NCBI GenBank assembly: GCA_029776995.1
Contig: JAKOTZ010000170.1
Span: 1-43,167, forward strand
Direction of reading: 5' to 3'
DNA from: Candidatus Hydrogenedentota bacterium
GTDB taxonomy: Bacteria; Hydrogenedentota; Hydrogenedentia; Hydrogenedentales; CAITNO01
DNA length: 43,167 nucleotides
The position numbers and the translations under genes are program-made. The notes beneath the pieces were generated by a model, which did not search any database, was not told the origin of the DNA, and saw only the letters and a program-made list of their open reading frames with translations. How positions within the stretch are numbered: position 1 is the first letter of the stretch; each line of letters opens with the position of its first letter. This document shows positions 15,354 to 25,000 of this stretch, one piece after another.

Positions 15354-16705
15354 ACGATTACAGTCGCGCTGACCGCGTCGCCGCTCTCGTTCACGAGGAG
15401 GTGGCGCGCCTGCTGCAGCGGGAATTCAAGGATCCCCGCCTGGGGTTCGTGTCCGTGATGGGCGTGCGCATGTCGCCGGACATGCGCTTCGCCAACGTGT
15501 ACGTCAGCCTGTATGGAAGCGACTCCGAAAAAAAATCTTCTCTTATCGCGCTGCAGAACGGAGCGGGCTGGTTCCGCCGCAAGGTGGGCCGAATCCTGCG
15601 GGTTCGCCATATTCCGGAAATCCGCTTTTTCGCGGACGACTCGCTAGACCGGGTCTACCATCTGGAGGAAGTGCTGGACCATGTCCATCGCGAGCAGCGG
15701 GAATCGCCTATGCTGGTGTTGACGCTCGAGGAAGCCGCGGAGCGGTTTCGGGAGGCGCGTTCCCTGCTGATTACCACCCACGTGGGACCGGACGGAGACG
15801 CGATCGGCAGTCTGCTGGGCCTGTACTGGCTGGCCAAAGCCCTGGATAAACCCGTCCAGCTGATGGTGGACAGCCCGGTTCCTCAAATCCTGCGGTTCCT
15901 GCCTGGCGCCGACCTAATTCGCGACGCGGAATCAATGCCAAAACCTTTTGAACTGGCGGTAATCGCCGACTGTTCGTCATTTGGCCGGGTTGGCGACGCG
16001 GCCAAATGGCTCCGCGAGGGCGCGTCCGTGCTGATTCTGGACCACCACACCGAACCCGGCGAGCCCGGAACGGCCGGCCACATCGATTCAACCTTTGCGG
16101 CCACGGCGGAACTGGTGGCCGAACTGTATGCCACACTGGACGTGCCAATTCCTCCGGAGGCTGCCTTGTGCCTCTATGTCGGGCAGGTGACCGATACCAA
16201 TGGATACCGTTTTTCCAATACGTCGCCGAGAACCCACCGGATTGCCGCGCGCCTGATGGAAGCGGGGCAGTTCGCGCCCCACCGCGTGGCGGAACAGGTG
16301 CTGGAATTCATGCCAAGGCCGAAGTTTTTCCTCCTGCGGCGGATGCTGGATCGGGTGGAATTCCGCGGAAACGGCGCCATCGCGGCGTCCTGGCTGGACG
16401 TGGAGGATTTTTCTGATTGCGGCGCGGAACGGGAACACACGGATAATTTAATTCACCATCTGCGCCAGGTGGAGGGCGTTCGGGTTGCGGCGCTTGCTTA
16501 CGCGGTAGACGCCAGCCACGTGAAGGTCAGCCTGCGCTCGGATGGATCTTTCGACTGTGCCGCCTGCTGCAGGCAGTGGGGCGGGGGCGGCCACGTGCCG
16601 GCTGCCGGCGCCACGCTGGAGGCGCCAGTGCGCAGCGCCCTGGAAAAGGTGTTGGCGGCGGTGGAGACCTCACTTTCGGCGGATGGCACGCGGCTGCCGT
16701 CCTGA
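15350..16705 (+). CDS. RbfA-NrnA fusion: ribosome-binding factor A joined to a DHH nanoRNase/pAp phosphatase
   Basis: This single 451-residue ORF has two full domains. Residues 1 to about 118 are RbfA (SRADRVAALVHEEVARLLQR, DPRLGFVSVMGVRMSPDMRF, VGRILRVRHIPEIRFFADDS), which binds 16S rRNA during 30S maturation. From about residue 130 it is an NrnA-type DHH/DHHA1 phosphoesterase (LLITTHVGPDGDAIGSLLGL, VIADCSS, ILDHHTEP, VTDTNGYRFSNTSPRTHRIA, WGGGGHVPAAGATLE). NrnA enzymes degrade nanoRNAs of two to five nucleotides and dephosphorylate pAp. In most genomes rbfA and nrnA are separate neighbours; here there is no stop or start between them, and the linker (EEVLDHVHREQRESPM) is short. All metal-ligand motifs seem intact, so both activities are plausible. 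Confidence 0.93.
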   Translation: MNDYSRADRVAALVHEEVARLLQREFKDPRLGFVSVMGVRMSPDMRFANVYVSLYGSDSEKKSSLIALQNGAGWFRRKVGRILRVRHIPEIRFFADDSLDRVYHLEEVLDHVHREQRESPMLVLTLEEAAERFREARSLLITTHVGPDGDAIGSLLGLYWLAKALDKPVQLMVDSPVPQILRFLPGADLIRDAESMPKPFELAVIADCSSFGRVGDAAKWLREGASVLILDHHTEPGEPGTAGHIDSTFAATAELVAELYATLDVPIPPEAALCLYVGQVTDTNGYRFSNTSPRTHRIAARLMEAGQFAPHRVAEQVLEFMPRPKFFLLRRMLDRVEFRGNGAIAASWLDVEDFSDCGAEREHTDNLIHHLRQVEGVRVAALAYAVDASHVKVSLRSDGSFDCAACCRQWGGGGHVPAAGATLEAPVRSALEKVLAAVETSLSADGTRLPS

Positions 16706-16720
16706 CCCCGGGAAGACGAT

Positions 16721-17620
16721 ATGGACGGAATACTGGCTGTCGATAAACCATCCGGCATCACTTCGCATGACGTGGTGGATCATGTCAGGCGGGTGGCCGG
16801 CATGCGCCGGGTAGGCCATACGGGTACGCTGGATCCCCGGGCCACGGGACTGCTCCTGCTTTGCCTGGGGCAGGCTACCCGGCTCTCTGAGTTCTTTACC
16901 GGACTGGATAAAGCCTATGAGGGGCGCATGCGCATGGGGGTCGTCAGCGCGTCATATGACATGGAAGGTCCTATTCTGGAGGAAAGGCCCGTTCCGGATA
17001 CGCTGACACTGGAGGATATTCAGCGCGCGTGTGAGCCGTTTCACGGGGAAATCCAGCAGGTGCCCCCGATGATGAGCGCGGTTAAAAGGGGCGGGACTCC
17101 GCTTTATAAAATGGCCCGCAAGGGTATAGAGGTGGAACGTGAACCGCGGACGGTCCGGGTGGACGTGTTCCGCGTGACGGCGTGGGAACCGCCGTACGCC
17201 TATATTGCCGTGCGCTGTTCCAGCGGCACCTACGTGCGGGCGCTGTGTCACGAAGTGGGGCAGTCCCTGGGATGCGGCGCCGCGCTGGACGCGCTGCGCC
17301 GGACGGAAGTCGGACGGTTTACGTTGGACCAGGCGGTTCCGCTGGATATGCTGAAGACTCCGGATGACGTCCGGGACAGACTGATTCCGATGGGGCAAAC
17401 ACTGGATTTCCCGATCGTTGTCGCGGATAACGTCCATGCGGCCCTGATCGAAAACGGAAATCCCATTCTGACGCGGGAACGGTTAAATCTGGGGCCGGAA
17501 GGCGGCCGGGTACAAGTGCATGACCGCCGGGGCCGCCTTATCGCGATAGGAGAAGCAAAACCGTCCGCGGCAGGGTATCGGATTATGCCCAGGCGGGTGC
17601 TGAGCAGGCGGGCGGATTGA
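16721..17620 (+). CDS. truB: tRNA pseudouridine-55 synthase TruB
   Basis: TruB makes pseudouridine 55 in the T loop of tRNAs. This 299-residue protein has the catalytic Asp in RVGHTGTLDPRATGLLLLCL. It also has the KAYEGRMRMGVVSASYDMEG segment, the VPPMMSAVKRGGTPLYKMAR motif and the SSGTYVRALCHEVGQSLGCG RNA-binding motif, plus a short C-terminal PUA-like region. It starts 15 nt after the RbfA-NrnA stop and is followed 3 nt later by ribF, so all belong to one operon. Confidence 0.97.
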   Translation: MDGILAVDKPSGITSHDVVDHVRRVAGMRRVGHTGTLDPRATGLLLLCLGQATRLSEFFTGLDKAYEGRMRMGVVSASYDMEGPILEERPVPDTLTLEDIQRACEPFHGEIQQVPPMMSAVKRGGTPLYKMARKGIEVEREPRTVRVDVFRVTAWEPPYAYIAVRCSSGTYVRALCHEVGQSLGCGAALDALRRTEVGRFTLDQAVPLDMLKTPDDVRDRLIPMGQTLDFPIVVADNVHAALIENGNPILTRERLNLGPEGGRVQVHDRRGRLIAIGEAKPSAAGYRIMPRRVLSRRAD

Positions 17621-17623
17621 TCC

Positions 17624-18562
17624 ATGCGGGTGGTTGACGACTGTCTGGCGATGGATTCGGCCGGGCCGCCGTGCGCGCTGACCGTCGGCAGTTTTGACGG
17701 CGTACACCTCGGCCATCGCCGCCTGCTCGAGGTGCTGGTCCAGACCGCCCGGGAAAAACAGCTGGTTCCCGCCGTGATGACCCTGCGTCCTCATCCCCGG
17801 CGGTATTTCTTTCCTGACGAACCTCCGTATTTGCTTACCGCGCCGGAGCAGCAGGAACGGCTGCTGCGCGAAGCAGGGGTGGAGCTGTTGTATGTGCTTC
17901 CCTTTAACAGCCGGACAGCGGATATGGAACGGGACGCGTTTTTCCGGATGCTCGTTGACCGCTGTGGGGCCCGCGCGCTGGTGGTAGGCCACGATTTTCG
18001 ATTTGGCCGGAACGCGGCGGGCGACTACGAATACCTGCAGGCGGCAGCGGCCGCCGAGGGGATATGCGCGCGCCAGGTGGAGGCCCTGGTCATTGGCGGG
18101 CAGACTGTCAGCAGCTCCCTGGTACGCGAGCTGGTGCTCCACGGGCAGATGGAACAGGTTCCCCGGTTCCTGGGCAGGCCGTTTTCACTGTACGGCGAAG
18201 TAGTTGCGAGAAAGGGACTGGGCAGCCGGATCGGCTACCCAACCGCCAATATCTGCGCACCTCATGCGCTGCTTCCCGCGCACGGCGTCTATGCGGCAAC
18301 GATTATGCTGCCTTCCGGCCGGATTTGGCCCGCGGCAATCAATATCGGCATTGCGCCCACCCTGGGAAACAACCCGCCCACCGTTGAAGCGTATCTGCTG
18401 GATTTCTCGGGCAATCTGCGCGGCCAGAAACTCGAAGCCTTTTTCTATCGGCGTTTGCGGCCGGAATTCCGTTTTCCCTCTTTAGAGGAACTGGTCAGGG
18501 CGATTGATAAAGACGTGCAGGATACCCGCGCGTTCTTTAGAGACCACATGCCCAGGATATAG
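17624..18562 (+). CDS. ribF: Bifunctional riboflavin kinase/FAD synthetase RibF
   Basis: RibF phosphorylates riboflavin to FMN and adenylates FMN to FAD. This 312-residue protein has the N-terminal nucleotidyltransferase domain (TVGSFDGVHLGHRRLLEVLV, VMTLRPHPRRYFFP, VGHDFRFGRNAAGDY, SSSLVRELVLHGQM). The C-terminal flavokinase domain follows (YGEVVARKGLGSRIGYPTAN, AINIGIAPTLGNNPPTVEAY). The truB-ribF order is common in bacteria. The gene ends only 12 nt from the convergent Spy-like gene, and no terminator is visible between them. Confidence 0.97.
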   Translation: MRVVDDCLAMDSAGPPCALTVGSFDGVHLGHRRLLEVLVQTAREKQLVPAVMTLRPHPRRYFFPDEPPYLLTAPEQQERLLREAGVELLYVLPFNSRTADMERDAFFRMLVDRCGARALVVGHDFRFGRNAAGDYEYLQAAAAAEGICARQVEALVIGGQTVSSSLVRELVLHGQMEQVPRFLGRPFSLYGEVVARKGLGSRIGYPTANICAPHALLPAHGVYAATIMLPSGRIWPAAINIGIAPTLGNNPPTVEAYLLDFSGNLRGQKLEAFFYRRLRPEFRFPSLEELVRAIDKDVQDTRAFFRDHMPRI

Positions 18563-18574
18563 AGAAAAAGGTTA

Positions 18575-19276
18575 TTACCGGGGCATTTCAGGACCCGGCT
18601 GCGGCGGGGGAGGAGGCGGCGGGAACCCGCCCTGCGGGGGTACCGGCTGGCCGTCCGGGAAGCCCGGCATTGGCGGATGAGGCCCGCCTGGGACAGGGCC
18701 GGGACGCCCGGGCTGGTTGCCCATACGGTCAGCGGCGCGCTTTAACATCTGCTGGACCTCGGCATCAAACCGCTCTAAAAACAAAAACAACTTTGCCCGC
18801 TGACGGATATTCAGCTCTTTACTCAATTCCTCATACAGCGTTCGCATCAGGTTTACCGTCTGTTCATGCAGGTCGCGGATACGGTTCAGCAACTCTTCCA
18901 CTTTGGCATCCGGCTCGTTCTTTTCTATGGCCTCCTGCATCGCGCGCATAAGTTGTTCCCGTTCTTTCCGCAACTCTCCGCGCCTGTTCCGAAAGTCCAT
19001 GAAGCGGCGCACCAGAAGCACCGTCTGTTCATCGGAGAGTTCCAGTTCTTCAGAAAGGCGGGCCAGCATGACCTGTTCCAGCATTTTTCCGTTTCGTCGG
19101 TTGCGTTCCTGTGCCGGGCGGCTATCCCGTACCGGACGATCCGGTTTTCCGGGTTGGACATGCGGTCCGTCCGGAGGCCGGGGCGGATTTCCCGCGGGAG
19201 GAACTTCCTGACCCGCGGCAGTCAGCATAACCGCGCTGATGCCGATGAGGAATGCTGCCAGGGTGTGCCGATGCAT
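18575..19276 (-). CDS. Secreted Spy/CpxP-like protein with proline-rich tail (cassette B)
   Basis: The track starts at 19291, but ATG 19276 has GAGGAGA at good distance and begins the signal peptide (MHRHTLAAFLIGISAVMLTA). After a Pro-rich linker the 233-residue protein has a long helical, heptad-like region (EQVMLARLSEELELSDEQTV, then RKEREQLMRAMQEAIEKNEP and LFLFLERFDAEVQQMLKRAA). This is the layout of Spy/CpxP/heavy-metal-resistance periplasmic proteins. The last about 50 residues are rich in Pro, Gly and Phe (FPPPPPPPQPGP), probably disordered. It is the last gene of a sigma / anti-sigma / Spy-like cassette. A role as periplasmic sensor or chaperone is inferred. Confidence 0.72.
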   Translation of the reverse strand: MHRHTLAAFLIGISAVMLTAAGQEVPPAGNPPRPPDGPHVQPGKPDRPVRDSRPAQERNRRNGKMLEQVMLARLSEELELSDEQTVLLVRRFMDFRNRRGELRKEREQLMRAMQEAIEKNEPDAKVEELLNRIRDLHEQTVNLMRTLYEELSKELNIRQRAKLFLFLERFDAEVQQMLKRAADRMGNQPGRPGPVPGGPHPPMPGFPDGQPVPPQGGFPPPPPPPQPGPEMPR

Positions 19277-19294
19277 AATGGTTCTCCTCATGCG

Positions 19295-19996
19295 CTATTC
19301 GGATGTCGGGAAACCGGCAGAGTCGGGTTGGTCAAAAAATTCTGCCAGCCGCTCCGCCTGTTCCCACCACAGGATATTCTGGTCCGCCGCCATGACTGAC
19401 GACGGTTCGGTTTGCAGGTCCCATAAAGCAGCATACTGCAACAGGTCATCCTCTGACAGGTCGCCCCAGGTATCTTCCAAATCTGCCAGCAACCCGCCAA
19501 CCGGATCCTCCTCATCCACAAATGCGGCAAAATCCTCAACGGAAGGTATGGCCGTGCCATTTGATGCTGTATCGGACACCATCATATCGCTGGCGGCAGG
19601 CGCCGCGTCACGGGTTGGAAAGACTTCCTGTATAAAAACAGTTCCGGCCGCAATGATAAACAGTGCCGCGGCGGCGGTGGCCATAAGCCAAGGCCAAAGC
19701 GGACGCCAGCCGGATAGCGCGGAAACGCCTTTTCTGCGGGAAAACTGGATACGGTCAAGAACGGCCGAAGTAAGCGCGTCTGCGTCAGGCGATACATCTC
19801 GGCGCGCGGTATGGTACAGAGCCCGAGTCTGGCTCAACTGTTCCAGATAGAGATCCGCTTCCGGCGTCCGTTCGCGGAGGCGAAGGATGGGTTCCGTATC
19901 CTTTATTTCGCCATCCAGCCAGGCGGAAAGCAGCTCGCGATCCGCATCCGTAAGGGATTTAAAGGTTTTATTGGGCTCAGGAATGGCGCTGTTCAT
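19295..19996 (-). CDS. Probable membrane anti-sigma factor (cassette B)
   Basis: This 233-residue protein overlaps the sigma stop by 4 nt (ATGA). The N-terminal about 100 residues are cytosolic with an RseA-like beginning (LTDADRELLSAWLDGEIKDT) and a helical region. One transmembrane helix follows (WPWLMATAAAALFIIAAGTV), then an acidic periplasmic tail with no known domain (FAAFVDEEDPVGGLLADLED). The order sigma / single-pass protein / Spy-like protein is typical of ECF control modules. No zinc-binding HxxxCxxC motif is present, so this would be a non-zinc anti-sigma. Confidence 0.75.
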   Translation of the reverse strand: MNSAIPEPNKTFKSLTDADRELLSAWLDGEIKDTEPILRLRERTPEADLYLEQLSQTRALYHTARRDVSPDADALTSAVLDRIQFSRRKGVSALSGWRPLWPWLMATAAAALFIIAAGTVFIQEVFPTRDAAPAASDMMVSDTASNGTAIPSVEDFAAFVDEEDPVGGLLADLEDTWGDLSEDDLLQYAALWDLQTEPSSVMAADQNILWWEQAERLAEFFDQPDSAGFPTSE

Positions 19997-20556
19997 GGCA
20001 GTAACCCTTTTTCCTGCAGCATCGCGCGGATCATCTCCCGCGCCCGGGCAATCCGGCTGCGGACAGTACCTACTGGACAGCCCAGGGTTTCAGCAATTGC
20101 GTTGTAATCCATATCCGCTTCCTCCCGCAACAGAAACGCGGACCGGAAAGGCTCCGGCACGGCGTTCAGCGCGTCCCGGATTGCGGCGCCAAGTTCTTCC
20201 GCCGCACATGCGGCGTCAGGAGAATGCTGCTGTCCAGCCGTAGCCTGAACCGCCTGCGGATCCCGTTCCCGGAATAACCGCCGCGTTCGATTCCGGATGC
20301 GGTTCAGCGCCAGATTCCGCGCGGAACCGAACAGTAACGTGGAAAACCGGGCGCGTTCCTCCAGCCGGGGCAGGGCGCGGTAAAGCGCCACGAAACAGTC
20401 CTGCGTGACCTCTTCGGCATCTTCCCGGGACATCAGCAACCCTTCGCAGAACCGATAAACAGCCGTCTGATACCTGCGGACCAGCACCGTAAAGGCATTA
20501 AGATCGCCCGCCTTGACCCGTTCGATCAGCGTCCAGTCATCCGGTTCCGTCTTCAA
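19993..20556 (-). CDS. ECF-family RNA polymerase sigma factor (cassette B)
   Basis: This 187-residue protein has region 2 (AFTVLVRRYQTAVYRFCEGL, EDAEEVTQDCFVALYRALPR, STLLFGSARNLALNRIRNRT). It also has region 4 (ALNAVPEPFRSAFLLREEAD, then MDYNAIAETLGCPVGTVRSR, then IARAREMIRAM). It is a RpoE-like ECF sigma, more canonical than the one at 8509. A GGGAACC-N16-GTTAAAC element lies just upstream and would allow autoregulation. It is coupled by a 4-nt overlap to the anti-sigma gene. Confidence 0.95.
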   Translation of the reverse strand: MKTEPDDWTLIERVKAGDLNAFTVLVRRYQTAVYRFCEGLLMSREDAEEVTQDCFVALYRALPRLEERARFSTLLFGSARNLALNRIRNRTRRLFRERDPQAVQATAGQQHSPDAACAAEELGAAIRDALNAVPEPFRSAFLLREEADMDYNAIAETLGCPVGTVRSRIARAREMIRAMLQEKGLLP

Positions 20557-20580
20557 CTGCGCGTTTCCGTGGTTCTGACT

Positions 20581-20610
20581 GTTTAACCCCGCACCTGGCG
20601 TTTGGTTCCC
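20581..20610 (-). promoter_or_regulatory. ECF-type promoter of sigma cassette B
   Basis: The minus strand reads GGGAACC, 16 nt, GTTAAAC, ending 24 nt before the sigma start codon. GGAAC with 16-17 nt spacing is the hallmark of many ECF promoters. It differs from the TGTAACC element of cassette A, so the two sigmas probably have separate regulons. Confidence 0.55.
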
Positions 20611-20652
20611 GAGCGGGAGATGTCCGGACCATCTATCTTTAACAGCAGATGA

Positions 20653-21657
20653 TCACTTTGCTGCCGGAAGGGCCGCGGACAGGCGGGAAATAACCAGGTT
20701 CTCAATCCCGGTAATTTTCAGGTCGGCGACAATCGCGTTCTCGGCGGCATTCCACGCGGGTTCCCCTTCCACCGTCAACCCGAATCTGGACCGGGCGTTT
20801 TCCGGAACCATGGGCCAGAACCCGGACAGCAGAAGAAATAGGCTCTGGCCGTTCGGGGACGTGTTAACGCGAAGCGTGGCCGCGGCCGTATCGCTGTCCT
20901 TCAGCGTCGCCTGCAGTCGGATGGAATAGATTTCGGGCAACAGCCCCATGACCATTGTGCCGTATCCGGATTGTGCCAGTGCCTTGAAATCCTGGTTTTG
21001 CGCTTCGGCGATCATGCCCGCAATCGCGAGAAGCTGTCCGGTCCGGTTGTCGATGGAAATATCAATTTGAGGCTGATCGTCCAGCGTAAGCGTGGCCTGG
21101 TCGGCAGTCCCGGACCATTTTTCCTGGATAAGGGGCTCTACATCCGGGGGAATGGACAGGGTGCCATCGATGGTTAAAACGCCCCGCTCGGCCAGCAGCG
21201 CGCCTTCGGTGTTCCACTTGACCTGGGGAAGCGTCCGAGCGAGAAAATCGTAGGTCAGTACTTCCTGCATCAATTTGCCAAACCGCTGTTCATTAACAAA
21301 TACGGATAACCCGGCACCCGACAGGTCCGGGCGGATGTTCAGCGCTAAAACAATTCTGTGGGGCAGGCTGTCCGCAATAGCGCGGCCGGCCGAACCGGCG
21401 CCGTACCATGTTAACCACTTGGGAAATGGCACTTTATCGAGAGCGGGAGCAAGGCACCTGCCAATACGACAGGTGTCTATTCTGGCCAGAGCGGCAGTTT
21501 CCTTGGTAACAGGCACATGTTCCGCCCAGGGCAGTTCATGGGCCGCGGACAGCCCGACGCGCTTATCAACCGCATAGTAAACAGCAGCCAACGCAATGGC
21601 TGCTATCGCGGACAATAAAACAACGACCAGTATGCCGATCAGGCACCCTTTTTTCAT
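20653..21657 (-). CDS. Membrane-anchored protein of unknown function
   Basis: The track begins with GTG 21678, but ATG 21657 has GGAAAGGA upstream and starts directly before the membrane anchor (MKKGCLIGILVVVLLSAIAA). The 334-residue product has one N-terminal transmembrane helix and a long extracytoplasmic domain with alternating strands (DSLPHRIVLALNIRPDLSGA, GQLLAIAGMIAEAQNQDFKA, SIRLQATLKDSDTAAATLRV). I do not recognise the family. It lies upstream of sigma cassette B on the same strand but is separated from it by that cassette's own promoter. Confidence 0.72.
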   Translation of the reverse strand: MKKGCLIGILVVVLLSAIAAIALAAVYYAVDKRVGLSAAHELPWAEHVPVTKETAALARIDTCRIGRCLAPALDKVPFPKWLTWYGAGSAGRAIADSLPHRIVLALNIRPDLSGAGLSVFVNEQRFGKLMQEVLTYDFLARTLPQVKWNTEGALLAERGVLTIDGTLSIPPDVEPLIQEKWSGTADQATLTLDDQPQIDISIDNRTGQLLAIAGMIAEAQNQDFKALAQSGYGTMVMGLLPEIYSIRLQATLKDSDTAAATLRVNTSPNGQSLFLLLSGFWPMVPENARSRFGLTVEGEPAWNAAENAIVADLKITGIENLVISRLSAALPAAK

Positions 21658-21941
21658 GATGACGTCCTTTCCTGTCACTTCGTTTTATGGGACGGAAGAC
21701 TCCACGGAACAGGAAAATCGCCCCGCACCGACACTTATTATGCCACAGAGAACCTGTATGCAAACAGTTTTACGCTGGCCAGTTTTTTCGGTGTACTGCT
21801 AATTTTGCCTTATACCGTTCAGCCCATGTTTTCTCTGGAGGCAACTGGCAGTTTTCCCAAAGAACTCAACCACCGCCGCAAAACATTTAAAACCGATATT
21901 ATGGCTTTAACCGTAAAATCCGATAATGATATAAATTTTTA

Positions 21942-21971
21942 TTGATTTTATTAATTGGTATATGATAAAAT
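21942..21971 (+). promoter_or_regulatory. Candidate sigma70-type promoter of the PASTA protein gene
   Basis: TTGATT and TAAAAT are separated by 18 nt (four of six and five of six consensus bases) within a strongly AT-rich patch. This is the main signal in the 365-nt divergent gap at 21658-22022; I see no other gene there. The ribosome-binding site AAAGGA precedes ATG 22023. Confidence 0.55.
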
Positions 21972-22022
21972 TCTGGATAGCGGTAAAAACTTCATGGGCG
22001 ATCGACCATAAAGGATTACACC

Positions 22023-25000
22023 ATGTATGCATCTGACTGTAATTCACACTCACCCAAAATATTGTGGGGAACACTCTGTGGTGTTTTGTTCACCCTGCAG
22101 GCTGTCGCCCAAAGCGTAACCGTGCCAGATGTGGTGACCCTGCTGCTGGCAGACGCGGAAGAGGTACTCACATCGGCCGGCCTTTCACCCGCACTGGAAA
22201 ATGTAGGATGCAGCGACGAATACCCACTTACCACAATATTGTCACAGGATCCGCCTGCCGGCGCAGTGGTTTCTCCGGGAGAGACTATATTTTTGATTAT
22301 GGTGTCCAGTCCCTGTTCCGTGACGGTTCCGGATATCCGGGGTATGGATTTCGATCTGGCTGAAATTGAGTTATTCAACCTGGGACTGATACGGGGTGAT
22401 TTGACGGTGGAATGCAGCGATACGGTGCCTGCAGCGCACATTATCGATCAAAGCCCACCTCCGGGGACAATTGTGGAGGCCGGCACCCCCGTGGCGGTAA
22501 CGGTCTCAAACGGTATCTGTTACAGGGTTCCAGATGTCGTGGGTATGACCCTGTCCGCGGCCGAACTGCAGATCACGACGGCCGGACTTGTTACGGGAGC
22601 GGTTCTTCCGACCTGCGATGACCGCTATCCCGCCGGAATCATTGTGGGGCAGTTACCCCCAGCCGGCACCGCGGTAGAGCCGGGCAGCTACGTGACGCTC
22701 CAGATCAGCGCAGCCTGTCTCGCGGTTCCAAGCGTAACCGGTCTTTCCCGTACTGCCGCGATTGAGTCCATCCGGTCAGCCGGTTTTGCCGCCGGTGTCG
22801 TCTGGCAGGAATGCAGTAATGCCATCGCCGCGGGAAATGTCATCAGCCAGTCTCCTCCTGCGGGAACAGATGCCGTGCCGGGAAGCCAGGTCGATCTGGT
22901 GATTTCGTCCGGGGGCTGTCCGGTTTCCGTACCCGCGGTGGAAGGATTGAACCAAAGTACAGCTCAGGCGACGCTAAGCGGCGCAAACCTGACCGCCGGA
23001 CTTATCATCCAGCAGTGCAGCAACACCGTGCCTGCCGGAAATGTGATCTTTCAGCGCCCGAGCGCAGGTACCTTAATAGCGCGGGGTTCGGCAGTCGACC
23101 TGGTGGTTTCCACGGGACAGTGCGAACGCTATGTTACGGTGCCGTCGGTTACCGGCCTGACAGAAAGCTCGGCAGCAACCTTAATTACAGCGGCAGAGCT
23201 GTATCTGAACCGGATTGATCGGCAGTGCAGTGACACGGTTCCCGCGGGACAGGTTATCAACCAGACACCCAGTACAGGGGCACTGGTAGTTCCGGGTGCT
23301 TCCGTGGATCTGGTAGTGTCGACGGGGGGCTGTCCGGTAATTCCGGATGTGTCCGGCCTGACGCAGGAAGAGGCACAATCTCAGATCATTGCCGTAGGGT
23401 TAACGCCTGCCATCATCGCGCAGCAGTGCCATGATACGGTACCGGCCGGCTCGGTCATATCACAGAGTCCAGCGCCGGGAGGTTCGACTGTTTCAGGCAA
23501 TACGGTTAATCTGGTGCTTTCTACCGGTCCCTGTAATGCCGTAGTGCCGGATGTGACAGGACTCCAGGAAGCGGAAGCCGGAACTGCCCTGGAATCGGCG
23601 GGCTTGGTGGTTGGACAGGTGTCTGTCCAGTGCAGCGATACCGTAGAAGCCGGCAGGGTGATCAGCCACACTCCTGCTGCGGGGACTCCCGTATCCTATG
23701 GAATTCCGGTCAATATCGTGGTTTCAGGAGGAGACTGCCTGACGGCACCGGGTGTGACAGGCCAGCCGCTGGGTGACGCGCAATCTGCTTTGCAGGACGG
23801 CGGGTTTTCCATAGGCACCGTCGCCCAGTCCTGCAGTGACAGTATCGCCGAGGGCACGGTCATCAGCCAGAATCCTCCGGCAGGGGCATCCGTAGTCGCA
23901 GGGGCATCTTTTAATCTTGTAATCTCCTCCGGTCCCTGCCCTGTCACGGTTCCGGCGCTGGAAGGGCGTTCGGAAGCGGTCGCCGAAGCTATTCTTACCG
24001 TGGGCCGGCTGACCGTTGGCGCCGTCACCACGGCCTGCAGCGATACCGTTGCTTTGAATGCGGTTGTAGGACAGTCTCCACCTCCGGGAACACAGGTGCT
24101 GCCTGGAACAGCGGTTAACCTGGTTCTGGCATCCGGTCCCTGTACGGTGACCATGCCGGCGGTAACCGGGCAAACCGAGGCGGATGCGCGTCAAATGCTT
24201 TTGGCCGCGGGGATGTCTGTCAGCACTGTAACGTACGAGTGTGATGGTGTACCGGAGGATGAGGTGATCAGCCAGACCCCGGCGGGCGGTGTGCTGGTAA
24301 CCGTGGGAACCCAGGTTACGTTGGTTGTATCGAGCGGCCCTTGTCCCCCGCAAACCGTATCTGTGCCGGACCTTGTAGGGCAGAATCAGATTTCGGCGGT
24401 AAGCAGGTTGATTTCGTCAGGGCTGCAGGTGGGGACGGTAACCCAGGAGTGCAGCGATACTATTGCAGGCGGTACAGTAATTCGTCAGGATCCTCCGGCC
24501 GGCGCAGAGCTTCAATCGGGTGCGCCTGTTCAGCTGACCGTGTCCAGCGGTCCCTGTGAGGCGGATTCCCTGATCGTTCCTGATGTAGTGGGGCAAAATC
24601 AGTTGGCGGCAGCAGGGATGCTACTTTCCGCGGGAGCTCAGATAGGGGCAATCGTCCTGCAATGCAGCGGCACTGCTGTTGCGGGAACAGTAATCAGCCA
24701 GGAACCTGCATCTGGTACAAGAGTAGGATTGGGTACCGCGGTCGACCTGACCGTCTCCAGCGGACCCTGCGGGGGCAGCGGAGCCACTCCGGAGACAGTA
24801 TTGGTTCCGGATGTCACCGGGCTGAATGAATATGAGGCCAGGCAGGTGTTGCAGGAAGCGGGGTTGAATGCCAGTGCCGGCCTGTATGTGTTCAGTGATG
24901 CCGCGAATCCCGGTGTGGTGCTTACCCAGTCTCCTCTCAGTGGGGTGGAAGTCTCGTACGGCGCAACGGTGATGCTGCAGATTTCCAGGGGCCGTTCTCC

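Noticed and set aside
22116-24750. CRISPR-like or recent DNA tandem repeat
   Set aside because: The periodicity is about 200 nt, the units differ considerably at DNA level, and the repeat is explained by the PASTA protein domains.
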